From assembly GCA_018296165.2 (NCBI GenBank), contig JACKQL020000003.1, positions 186,001 to 250,000 of the forward strand: a DNA stretch of 64,000 nucleotides. Direction: 5' to 3'. The DNA comes from Termitomyces sp. T153 (Eukaryota > Basidiomycota > Agaricomycetes > Agaricales > Lyophyllaceae). The position numbers were made by a program, and so were the translations under genes. This document shows positions 34,260-45,272 of this stretch, in pieces. Position 1 is the stretch's first letter; each line of letters opens with the position of its first letter. The notes under the pieces were generated by a model. That model had not been told where the DNA came from. It saw nothing but the letters and a program-made list of their open reading frames with translations, and ran no database searches.

Positions 34260-37200
34260 CTGCCCATTCCTTGCACCTCAATGTGGAGATCAAGATGATG
34301 GACACCCAGCAAAACTGTGGAGTTGCAGCTCTCCTGGACAGTGGAGCAACAGGACTTTTCCTGGACTTGGAGTTCATCAAATGCCATAGCCTGACCATGC
34401 AGCCCCTTCCCAAGCCCATTCCTATCTACAACATTGACGGAACACCCAATGAAGCTGGTGCAATCAGCTTTGTGGTCAACCACTGTCCACTTGTTGCCCT
34501 CCATTGCAGAGATCAGGACTAGCCAGACTACATCCCAGCAGCTGGCCCAGGCCTTTGCCACCAATGCCACACCTCAAGAGTTCCAAGATGTAGTACCCCC
34601 CTACTTACATGCATTTGAAGACATGTTCTTCAAAGCCTCCTTTGACTCGCTTCCAGAGCACAAAAGATGGGACCATGCCATTGAACTGCTGCCCAACTCA
34701 GCACCCTCCAGCTGTAAGGTCTACCCCCTCACACCCAGAGAGCAGGACAAGCTCAATGCCTTCCTCCAGAGGAACTTGGACTCTGGTTGTATCTGTCCAT
34801 TCAAATCTCCAATGGCTTCTCCAGTCTTCTTTATCAAAAAGAAGGATGGCTCCCTCCAACTGGTATAGGACTATTAGGTACTCAACACCATGATGGTGAA
34901 GAATTGCTACTTTCTCCCCCTCATCTCCAAGCTCATCAACAATCTCTGGGGCATATGATACTTCACTAAACTGGACATCCAGTGGGGTTACAACAATGTG
35001 CATGCATTCAGGAGGGAGATGAGTGGAAAGCAGCCTTCCAGACCAACTGGGGATTGTTCAAGCCACTTGTTATGTTTCTTCAGTCTCACCAACAGCCCAG
35101 CCACCTTCCAGACCATGATGAACAACATCTTCTGGGACCTCATTGCTGAGGATGTAGTGTGCATGTACCTCAACAACATCCTCATCTACACCAAAATGCT
35201 GGAGGAACACCATTGGATCACTCATCTCATTCTGGAATGCCTCTGCCAGCACCAGCTCTACCTCAAGCCAGAGAAGTGCAAGTTCAAACAAACCTGAATT
35301 GAGTACCTCAGCCTAATCATCTCCCATAAAACTGCAGAGATGGACCTGGTGAAGGTGGCAGGTGTGGTGGAGTGGCCAGAGCCCTGGAACAAGAAGGAGG
35401 TATAGGCATTCCTTGGTTTTGCAAACTTCTACTGGAGATTCATCCAGGACTTCTTGCATCATGCCTGCCTGCTGTTTGACCTCACAGGAAAAGATGTTTA
35501 TGTGGAGCTGGGGACCTCTGGAGCAGACAGCCTTTGACAATCTCAAGCACACTGTGACCTCCAGACCTGTTTTCCTCTTCTCAGATAACAACTCTCCCTT
35601 CTGCATAGAGGCTGACAGCTCTGACTTTGCCACTGGGATGGTGCTCTCACAGCAATCTCCAGAGGATGAGAAGTGGCACCCAGTGGCCTTTTACTCCAAA
35701 AGCCTGAATGCAGTGGAGCAGAACTACAAGATCCACAACAAGGAGATGTTGGCCATCATCTGGTTGTTTGAGGAGTGGCGGCACTTCTTGGAAGCTGCGT
35801 GGCACAAATTTGAGGTCTGGACAGATCACAAGAACCTTGAATACTTCCAAACAGCCAAGAAGCTCAATTGCCAGCAGGCCCAATAGTCCCTCTACCTTGC
35901 CAACTTTGACTTCTCTTTGCACTACAACTCTGGCTGGAGCATGGGGAAACCAGATGCTCTGTCTCAGAGAGCAGACCATGGAATGGGGGAAGGGGATAAC
36001 AGTAACATTGTGCTCCTCTGCCCCAAATTGTTTGCAATCCAAGCCATGGAGGGCCTAGTTGTTGATGGAGCAGAGGTGGACATTCTCTGGGACATCTGAT
36101 GGAGTAATAGGAATAGTCAACAGGAGAAGCTTGTGGTGCAGGCCACTTAGATGCTGAAGTCAGGGCATGCTACTGGTGTTAAGGCAGTCTGTGCTGATGA
36201 ATAGGCCCTTCAAGATGGAATCCTGACCACTAAGACTGTATCTACATCCCCAACATCCTGGAGCTCCATCAGAGGATTGTGGAGCAACACCATAACTCCC
36301 ACATTGCAGGGCACCCCAGGCAGTGGAAGACACTGGAGTTAGTATCACAGAACTACTGGTGGCCCCAGATGTTCTGGTATATTGGGTCCTACACTAGTAC
36401 ATGTGATCTCTGCCTCCAGACCATGCCCCAATGCTGACTCCCCTATGGACAGTTATATCTGCTACTGGTGCCTGCAGAACAATGGAGCATAGCATCTGTG
36501 GACTTCACCATAGAGCTCTCTGACACCCATGGTTACAATGCAATCATGGTGGTGGTGGACCTGTATGGTAAGAGAGCACACTTCATTCTAACCCACACTA
36601 CCTGCTCCACCATAGGTGCCACAAACCTGAACTAGAGGAACATCTGGAAGCTCCATGGCCTCTCCAATGCCTCTGTCTCAGATCAGGAACTGCAATTTGT
36701 AGCGGAGTTCACTTGTGAGCTCTACCAACTGCTTAGAGTAAAGCTCCACACCACCACTGCCTACCATCCACAGTTCAATGGCCAGACAGAGCATGTAAAC
36801 CAGGAGTTGGAACATTATCTCTGCCTCTTCTGCAACAAGTGCTAAGATGACTGGGATGGACTCCTCCCTGATGCTGAATTCCAGTACAACAACCATGTTC
36901 ATGCATCCACCCAATTTCCCCCATTCTTTCTTGACACTGGATGGTACTCATGCATGGGTTTTGAACCCCAGACCTAACTCTTGGAGAATGAGGCAGTAAA
37001 CAAATTTGTGGACCAGATGAAAAGGTCACAAGAAGAGGCCCAGGCTATACTGGCAAAGGCAAAAGATGACATGGTGCAATACTATGACTGCAGAAGGACC
37101 CCAGAGTGCAGATATCAGCCCAGAGATCAAGTCTACCTGGATGCCTCTGACATTACAACTGCCTGTCCCTCAAAGAAACTGTCACACTGCCAGTTAGTGC

Positions 37201-37560
37201 CATTCACAGTGGAATGACAGATAGGATCCTTGGCCTTGCAACTCCAACTCCCTGTGGGGATGTGCCAGCTTCATCTGGTGTTCAATGTGGTCAAACTTAT
37301 CCTGGCCCCTAAAGATCCTATCCCAGAGTGACATCTGCCACCTCCACCACCCCCAGTGGTGGTCAATGACAATGAAGAGTACAAAGTGGAAGAAATTCTG
37401 GACAGCTGTTCATTCTGGAGATGACTACAGTACAAGGGGAAGTGAAAGGGCTATAGAATCAAGGATATTTCCTGGGAGCCACAGGAAAATGTACACACCC
37501 CCAGACTTGTTAAGGAGTTTCACCAGAGACATCCAGATGCACTGCATGCCATACAAGGAA
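34260..37560 (+). pseudogene. chromovirus pol relic: protease, RT, RNase H, integrase, chromodomain
   Basis: Protease active site DSGATG at 34337-34354. Reverse transcriptase from about 34640: TPREQDKLNAFLQRNLDSGC, FFIKKKDGSLQLV (about 34829), then MYLNNILIYTKM with YLNN (35166-35177) where YLDD is expected; both Asp codons show the G-to-A change of a CpG. RNase H at 35575-35990 (IEADSSDFATGMVLSQQSPE; EVWTDHKNLEYFQ). Integrase zinc-binding region from about 36250 (QHHNSHIAGHP ... CDLCLQ) and core from about 36490 (SVDFTIELSDTHGYNAIMVV; FNGQTEHVNQELE). Chromodomain at about 37376-37550 (EYKVEEILDS ... KGYRIKDISWEPQENV). Many stops. Confidence 0.9.
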
Positions 37561-37645
37561 TCTACCCTATCTCACCAGCAGACAAAGCAATCAGAGACTT
37601 CTTCTACCCCGCATGTCAAGACACCACATGCTAGAGAGGGGGTGA

Positions 37646-38005
37646 TGTCAGGGGACTTTTATTTCCAACCTCCATAACTGGTCCCAACACCTCTGCAGCT
37701 TGTTTGATGTCTCTGGGGCTCTTTTCAGAACTCTGGAGAACTCCAAAGTTCTCTGTATTACCTTAGCAACCATTGCCCTAGGGTTAGGAGTAGCTCTGGT
37801 CACCTGTACAATAGTTCCCATGCCTCCACCACCTACTGATGTGCTGCACCAAGCAGTGGGGATCTTTAGACTTGTTCTCTTTGGATTCCCCTCTGCTAGG
37901 TGATTAGTTACTGATTTGTATTGTTGTCTACTCCGCTAATATACTTTGGATTCTCCTCTGCTAGCTGCATGACTCCAATCCATCACTCTGGAGGTTGCCC
38001 TTACA
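37646..38005 (+). repeat. chromovirus 3' LTR, 360 bp
   Basis: Preceded by the polypurine tract at 37631-37645. Carries a block of about 65 bp bounded by two copies of TTTGGATTC(C/T)CCTCTGCTAG-type sequence (about 37880 and 37946) that is absent from the 5' LTR. It ends TTACA at 38005, followed by AATCC. Confidence 0.9.
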
Positions 38006-38012
38006 AATCCCT

Positions 38013-38095
38013 AGTGAATCCCACATTGATTTTTCGAAATAAGTGTCATATCCCACAGGACCAGGAATCCCAGGTGTATCCCACATTTTTATGAT
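38013..38095. repeat. about 60-bp repeat units, right half of the split array
   Basis: Begins CTAGTGAATCCCACATTGAT, matches 32317-32377 and is followed by a partial copy (AGGTGTATCCCACATTTTTA). The array may be the subterminal repeat of the Plavaka-type element that follows, since CACTA elements often have such repeats. That link is inference. Confidence 0.55.
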
Positions 38096-38464
38096 CTTAC
38101 CAGATCATATCATGATATTTCCACAGTGATATTTTGTGATTCTATCAAAAAATGTTTTCTTATAGTATTTTTTGAAAAATTAAAAAAGATATTACTGTTT
38201 TTTATACATCATCTTTGAACCATTCTATCTTGTACAAGTATACAAGTTGTAACAATGACTCGAGTATTTTTAAAGAATATCATTTGCATAGCATCCTACA
38301 TAGTTATAATATGGCAATATTTGGCAAACCTATCTTTGTCTCATAACAAATTCAAATTATGTTAGGAAGTCAGCATGACTTCAAGCAAGTTTGGTAACAT
38401 GACTCTCAAATCTTCAGTCATAATGAGGATGATATACAGTGAAACTTTCATTGTTACATTCCTA
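38096..38464. other. AT-rich, no gene recognised; probable terminal region of the Plavaka-type element
   Basis: Long A/T runs and no open frame of note. It lies just beyond the C-terminal end of the Plavaka-type transposase relic. Confidence 0.4.
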
Positions 38465-41400
38465 ATTTACAAATCTTCATAACCTAAGGATTCTTCAAAG
38501 TATGTATCCTCGTCTTCTTCATCCTCATCTTCACTCTCCAGTCCACTACTTTCATTGCTATTCATAGAAGTGTCTTGAGAGCCTTCAGTATCACTTGTTT
38601 CATCCTCACTTGCAGATGTAACCTGAGTTGTGGAAAATCCTTCTTCAGCATTGTGCTGAAATAATTGTGTAGCTTCATGTGTAGTGTGATGTCCAATGCC
38701 ACCTCCAGTAAATTGAACAAAGATGTCTCTGTCAACAAACCTAGAGCTTTTAATAAGTTACATGTAAGAAGAAGAATACAACTCACTTACATCCCAACAT
38801 AATACCTTTCATAGTCTGCATGTCCTTTATTTGTATGTTGACCCACTGATGGTCCCAGCAAGTCCTGTCTATGAGGTCCAGTAAAGCATGGAATAAGGTG
38901 GACTGCATGCAAGACATCAGCTGGATTGATAAAACCAAAGGCATCATCTCCATCCATGAAGCCCACTTGATAGCAGTGCTTGGCAGAAAATCCAGAGTTT
39001 GCATCATAGTCAAGTCCATACCACTGACCCCATAGGAATTCCATTTGCTGAAAGTCTTGACCACTCCCTTTAAGCTGTACCATAGCATGAAAAATTTTCA
39101 AAATTCTGAAGTACCAGTAAGGATGGGAATCATCATCTGCAAGGACCATTACATCAGACTGTCATTGTGGATTGATAGTGTCCTGATCCTGCTGATTGTC
39201 ATAGGTTGTATAGTTGACATATAAAGTTTTGTGTTCATATATTATACCATCTCTGATAATAAGGTTTTCATAGTGGTTATCAGTGATGTCAGTGTTAGAG
39301 GGCAAAAAGCATGTCAGAAGGTGATCATTGAGTTTTGATCAAAAGTCCTGATAATTTTATAAAATTTGAACATAAATTGATGGACTAATGATTCTCACCT
39401 TTACTGCTGGATCATTGGCATGATCTTTTACCCATTTTGACAAATTCAATGGAGTCTGCTTAGTTTTGGAAATGTAGTGATGTTCCTCTGGATCAGTGGG
39501 TGGTAACTTTTCATCTTCAACAGTTTCTTGAATAGCATGTTGCATTGCTTTAGCTTGTACTCTACATTGCTCATGTTGGGCAATCTGTGCTTCAAATTGA
39601 TTCTTGTTGGTTTGAGCATAAGAGGCCTTGACATGTTTGTGTTCTTGTTCTCCCTACCATGGTTAAATTAGATCAAGAATGAACAGGTAGTCAACAACTT
39701 ACAATTTGAGTTGAATATGAATCAGTGGTGCCAAAGTGTTGTATTGAGTAAGGATAATGCACAATTGAATGAATCTTTGGAGTATCAATGGTAAAGTTTC
39801 TCTTTTTATGTGAGGTCTTGCTTGTTTTAGCCTGTGCCTTAGATTTAGATGAGTCCATTTTCCCTGCTTTTTTGCTGTGGCAGCTGCCTTTTGTTGTGAT
39901 AATGCTTCAGCCTCTTTAGGTGTCTCTTTTGTATCAAAGCATGGGCATACTTCAGAGGAAAACACATGGAGGTGTTGAGTAAAACTAGCTGTGAGTCCAC
40001 AAAATATCATGAGAGACCAGTCTGTATGTAGGTGCATTTTTGCAGATGCATGCCAGGCAGCCATGACAAATAGCAAGTCCTGAACTTTTCTGTCAATGAC
40101 TGGGCTTGTTTTTTGAAATAGACCTCCAAAGCATGGACCTGCATTCTGTACAGACAATTATAAGCCTTGGAAGCATTTTATATCAATATAAAGCTATACT
40201 TGAAGAAGATCTTCAAAGTCTCTTGCTGCAAAGCTGTGCATTGCTGAAACATCATTGCAAAATTTCTGGATAGTTGAGCATCCAAATGGTAAGATTTGAT
40301 GGTATCTAGTATATGCTTCAAAGACCCAATCCACTCAGAAAACTGAAAACATACCTACAATCCAACTCTGCAACAGAGTTGGGACCATATGTATGCAGCA
40401 TTTGAATCAAATGTTCAAAAACACTTCTCCATACACCAAGTTCAAATTCACGCATAGGATCATGGACAAAAAGATCAAAATAGTTGCAGTCATTGGGAAA
40501 TAGAAGTTGAGAAAAAGCATTCTGATCAAAAATTATGACCCAATTAATATAGGAGGTGAAAAAACCTTACTTCAATTGGTACCAAAGATTGACCTAATAT
40601 ATGGTCAATTTTCTGTTCTGTAGCAGCAACTCCTTTTTGAAAAATGAGTTTCCTAGCTTTGAGAATATTAGCAGTATGCTTTCTACTATCAGTTTGGAAC
40701 TTTTGTGACCAGATCATATCATGAAGTTTTGTCCCAATACATAAGACCTGAGATTTCATAATCTGGCATGTTGCACACAGGTATTTGCCCATTTGCTTGA
40801 TGCCAGCCAGAAGTACTCTAAAACAACAGCTTAGAAAGAACCTTGAACAAGACCAGTATATATTTTACCTTTCCTTGTTATCTGCAGAATAACAAAAAAA
40901 GTGAGGATATAGCCTTTGCAAAACCCCATCACCACACTTCACAACAATGCCTTCTTAGTAGATTTGCTTGAACTCATCAGTGAGCAAAGATTTCCAAACA
41001 GCTTGGATCAATTCTCATCTGAGATGAGTTAGAATACAAGGAGTTGGAATTGCATAATAAATTTCTTTGTAACAATCCTTGACAATGTCAGGTAGCTGTT
41101 GACCTTGTTGCAGACATATTTGGAAAGATTTCCAAACCACAGATATAGTGGCCAAAGTGATGCTGTTCCAAAGTTTGCAAGCTGTGTTGAATCAGAATAG
41201 AACATGAGAGGGAGAACAACTCTTTCAAAATTGCAGTCCTCAACTGGAGTAATAGTTTCTTCAAGTTCAAAAATGCATCTGAGGTGTATACCTCCCCATA
41301 GACACATTGTTCTGGTTCATTCTCAGAAGGTTTCCAATACTGCCAATATTCATGCCAGTGAAACTGTTTAGCTGCAAAGTCCATAGCTGCTGACTTGATG

Positions 41401-42468
41401 ACTTCTATAAGATCTTGATGGTAGAAGTCAATTTGGATTTTAAGTGCATGATTTTCTGATTTATATGCCTTGCAAGTGAATGGAAGAAGGAGGAAGACTG
41501 AAGACTTTCTTCATACATCACTTGATAACCATGAAAGAGACTCAGAAGTTCCAGAGATCTGATCTGCCAATTGATCACCCAAACACCTGTTTTCTTGAAC
41601 TGCACTAAAGCCTTCAGATCTTCACACCAAAAATCAGGTGCTAATAGCACAGTGTGAACTAAACAATCAAGAGCTCCAAGAGTGAGGTTCTTTGATGAAT
41701 AATACCAAGTCATGAGCTGAAAGACAGTTGCATTGAAAAAGGGATGGAAGAAGCTCTGTTTGATACCTGGATGAGACTGATCAACAACTTCTTGGGCAGT
41801 TGGACCAAAGCCAGCAAGTGGAGAAGCTGATTCATTTGCACCAGTCTCTTGTACAAAACTTGGTTCATCAGCAACATGATGTATAGTAAGTTCTTGATCA
41901 GGATCTCAAGATGGAAGAACTGTGTAGCAACAAAATAAACCCACTTCATTGGGCTCAGTTTCAATCAATGTGGGTGGAGGTGGAGTTGGCAATCTCTGGG
42001 GTTCAGACTGCTCTGTACAATGGCACTTGCTCTCACACACCTCTGCCAGTTCTTGGTACTGCCTGTTGAACTGGCATAGAGGATGTCAATTAAAAGGTAA
42101 GAAATCCACAAGATGTCATGGAGGTCTACAAGAGTGTTTCTCAAATGGAGCCTGTGCAGTTTCCATTCTGTATCAAGAATATCTGGGGCTGGCAAAATAT
42201 CTGGCTCAAAGAGTGGCTCTGACCCAGAGGAAAATTCTGGAACTGTGTTCCTTGATACACTTGGCTATGAAAATGATATAAGTAATTTGTAATCTAGTCT
42301 AGATTAAAACTTCATATTTACAGCTGAAGGTTGTTGAACAGCAGGCTAAGTATGATTTGCTTGTCAGCCAGTCATAATAGTCTGTTTTCTCTTGGTGCAA
42401 TGAGACTGGTGATTTGTGACACTGCAAAGGTCTGCACAGGCCTTCTGGCAGAACATGCAGTTAAACAT
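38465..42468 (-). pseudogene. Plavaka-type CACTA transposase relic
   Basis: Minus strand. It starts with MFNCMFCQKACADLC at 42468 and a following HQSHC, a C2H2-like N-terminal finger. Internal blocks are YGEVYTSDAFLNLKKLLLQ (about 41300), then in another frame VVLPLMFYSDSTQLANFG and SLWPLYLWFGNLSKYVCN (about 41220-41090). Near the C terminus come LLFVMAAWHASAKMHLHTDW (about 40075), ASFTQHLHVFSSEVCPCF, ETPKEAEALSQQKAAATAKK and, in another frame, YNTLAPLIHIQ/FGTTDSYSTQ (about 39735). After an acidic segment it ends near 38480 with EDEDEEDEDTYFEESL. This block order is that of Plavaka transposases, a basidiomycete CACTA group. Stops and frameshifts are abundant and the open pieces are short. Confidence 0.75.
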
Positions 42469-43148
42469 AGTCAAAAGCAGAAGAAAGACCCAGGTAGATC
42501 AAAATGGATGCTGTGAGATCTGACCACAGCCAAAAAGCATAGGTCAAGAGTACTACAATAGAATTCTGGTTAAATAGTAGCAGCCAAGCTCACATTAAAG
42601 AATGATGGGGAATGATGGGAAAGTAGAACCCAGATGGAAGATTGGAGGCTACTTATATGTAACAGCCCAAGAAACCCAAATATAGATAGCCTTGCCCATG
42701 TAAGATGGCTTAGCAGTAGACTCAGCCGTAGGCCTTATGTTATCACCTGGTTCTATTATGTTTTCCATCCTTAATCAATATCCTCCATGCCTATGAGCAA
42801 TTGTATACATGTTATGTGGGTGAGCATATCCCATAGCAAAATTATCTCATCAATAATTAATGTACAGCCAATCAAATGGAAATCCACTTATATATAAATG
42901 TGAGTATGGTCTTGGGAATTTTCCTTTCCTCACCATCATTCTATTCAGTCTAACTTTTCAGAATTCTCAGCAATTCTCAGGTGTAGCTCTTTTTGTTTCA
43001 GAATATCATTCTCAGGACATTGATTGGACCTGACAAATTGCTTTGGATTCACTCACTGCCACTCACCAGGTGACCACAATGTCCACAATAACTGCAGCAT
43101 AAAGGCCCTATGTGATTACACAATTTCTCCCCCATTCTCACTGGGACA
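42469..43148. other. no gene; possible solo LTR at about 42658-43035
   Basis: A stretch starting TGTAACAGCCC (42658) and ending CCTGACA (43035) has the TG...CA ends and a TTATATATAA box (about 42889) expected of an LTR. There is no second copy in the window and the flanks (TTATA and AATTG) do not form a target duplication, so this remains a candidate. Confidence 0.25.
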
Positions 43149-43869
43149 ATGTACACCACTTCCTCAGTGTTTGATTTCCTGCCAATGTGAGTTCTAGCCC
43201 CTCAATGAGAGAAGATGTACCCAATCAGTCTGCCATCAATTGACAATACATGTGGTACACAGCACAGATATCTAGTAGTTCAACTGTGTTGCAATATGTT
43301 GACAGAGCTTTACAAGTATAAGTTTGCTCAGAATGCTCCAACTGATGTTCCACACATTGTTTGGCAGTGCAACCAGTGATCCAAAGGGACCTGTATATCT
43401 ATGGGCTTGCCATGAGGTCATGGAGGAAGAAGTTTCCCAACCTTCAAAGCCTCTCAAGCTCCAATAATGGCCTGCAATAGAACTAAATGGCTTATCTCCA
43501 ACAGGTCAGTCAACTCCCAAGCAAACTTCTGCACACCTAACTCACCCTTTGCAAGCTGCATTGCATATAGCCTCCATCCTCCTCACCTCTAAACACCCTC
43601 TGATTATCACCTTTTTCCTAGAACACAATTCAAACACTGTTCACATACTCATCGCCCTCTCCACACTTCTTTCCATTCCCATTGTCTCAACCTGCCCAAG
43701 TGCCGTCAACTTCCCCTTCTCACACCCATTCTTCACAGGCATGTCCTTCCTTGCTCTGGGTGCACATACTCCACATCTTCTAGCAGCAGATACTATCCTC
43801 ATCATTGACTGCAATCTTCCCTGGATTCCGGAAAACAACACACCATCCCCCAATGTGCATGTATTTGTG
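43149..43869 (+). pseudogene. TPP-dependent enzyme (acetolactate-synthase-like), 5' part, interrupted
   Basis: The most likely start reads MYTTSSVF at 43149, a typical opening of this family. After a damaged or deleted stretch that should hold the pyrimidine-binding domain, a continuous frame begins near 43320: LFGSATSDPKGPVYLWACHE (Arg to Cys and His), VMEEEV and NGLSPT. From 43549 it continues with LHIASILLTSKHPLIITFFL, LIALSTLLSIPIVSTCPSAV and ILIIDCNLPWIPENNTPS, the central domain. It stops at NVHVFV where the copia LTR begins. The frame resumes at 48301. The enzyme class binds thiamine pyrophosphate and works on 2-oxo acids; the exact substrate cannot be inferred. Confidence 0.75.
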
Positions 43870-44112
43870 TGTTGAGGCTACAAGTGCCAGTACTGCCTCA
43901 CAACATACTTACTGCTCACTCATGTGACCGTAGATTATTTTTGTTCACTGGCTGTCTTGTATTCTCCATCTACTGAATACAAGATGCCAAGTATGTTTAT
44001 TACAGTACTATACATCTATTCATCTACTGAATATGAGATGCCAGACACCAGACATAAGTCTATAGCTTGTCAGGCCCACTGTCTGATTCCTCACATGTGA
44101 ATAGCTGCAATA
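43870..44112 (+). repeat. copia 5' LTR, 243 bp
   Basis: Starts TGTTGAGG. Contains the motif CATCTACTGAATA twice and ends GCTGCAATA. The 3' copy ends GCTGCATTA, so the usual CA end is not present in either, but the flanking TTGTG duplication fixes the boundary. Confidence 0.85.
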
Positions 44113-44258
44113 GGTTATGGGCCCTGGCCCCCAGACTTACTCAGAAGATCAATTTGTTTTTGCTCTATTATCTGATATAGGAGCACCTCTTGCCTGCACC
44201 TTAAGCTCTTGTACTCTCACGTTCTCAGCACCAATCAACCTCAGCCTGCTCACCTTAC

Positions 44259-45272
44259 ATGAAAGACTCATCTCAATCCCCCATGTCCAAGCTCAGCATA
44301 ATCAAATACACAGAGTGGGAAAGATTGATGTACAGGTGCCTAATGTCTGTAAAAGGATCTTGGATAGTCACTGGCAAGGAAACTGAGCCCCAGGACCATG
44401 GCAACTTGACCTCAGCCCAGGCTATACAGTCCTACTTGCTCTGCCACAACAAGGCCACAGGCAAAATCTACCAGTGGCTCAATGAGGGCAACAGAATGCA
44501 AGTCAATGCTATTCAAAAGGACTCTGCCACAATGTGGCAAAAGTTAAAGGAAATCCATTCAAAATCTGCTCCTAATACACGCTTCAATTCCCTCAGCAGC
44601 TTGTTTAACATCAGACTGCGAGATGATGAGTCACTTGTTGACCTTGGGACATGCATTGAAGGAACCATGCAACATATCCAAGCCCTCCATCCTCCAACCA
44701 TTATTGGCCCCAGCAGATTAACCTCCTCAGGATACACCCTTCAAATGCTCAACAACAAATTGTTGACCATGGCCATGCTTTGCACACTCCCTCATGACAA
44801 CTACACATCCTTCATTTCCTCTGTCCTATTACTCAACAGTCTCACCAAGGACAACATACTAGAAGCCTTCCAAATAGAGGAAACCCAGCAAAGCGCTGCC
44901 AAAGAAGATGCAGAAATTGCCACCACCACTGCAGCTTATACAATCTCCTGCTTCATCTGCAATGGACCACACAAGGTACAGGACTGCCCCAGCCTCTCAA
45001 CTGCATGCGAAAATGCGAAGAAGACCAATGGCAACAAATCTAAGAAACATGGAAATCATTGTGGAGCAAAAGCTAATGCCACCAAAGCTGCGGACACTCC
45101 CAAGGTTGAAGACAGATGCAATGGACCTGCTGTCAGGGTGGAGGTGGCCGTTTGTCAATCCACTGACTCTCCACACACACCTTCTGACACACTGTGGAAC
45201 ACAGATCCAGGCGCCTCTGCACATATGACACCACACTGTGAATGGTTCTTGCCGGACTCCTTCAAGCCCTGA
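44259..45272 (+). pseudogene. copia gag with protease start, 337 codons open
   Basis: A long frame from methionine 44259 begins MKDSSQSPMSKLSIIKYTEW. The UBN2-like gag core includes DSATMWQKLKEIHSKSAPNT and LPHDNYTSFISSVLLLNSL. A zinc knuckle of the form C-x2-C-x3-H-x4-C (CFICNGPHKVQDC) lies at about 44950-44988. Near its end, WNTDPGASAHMTPHCEWF holds the copia protease site, reading DPGAS where DSGAS or DTGAS is usual. A stop at 45270 cuts the frame, and the polyprotein continues in a second frame at 45273 on. Confidence 0.85.

Larger units (their letters stand above)
32378..38005 (+). mobile_element. complete Ty3/gypsy chromovirus, 5.6 kb, TSD AATCC
   Basis: LTRs at 32378-32641 and 37646-38005 start TGTCAGGGG and end CCCTTACA. 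The exact duplication AATCC lies outside both (32373-32377 and 38006-38010). A clean polypurine tract, AGAGAGGGGGTGA, ends at 37645 immediately before the 3' LTR and fixes the plus direction. Gag, protease, RT, RNase H, integrase and a C-terminal chromodomain follow in chromovirus order. All frames carry stops and the RT catalytic box is mutated, so the copy is dead. Confidence 0.95.

Noticed and set aside
42658..43035. Solo LTR upstream of the TPP-enzyme relic
   Set aside because: TG...CA ends and a TATA-like box exist, but no second copy and no target duplication were found; kept only as a low-confidence remark.
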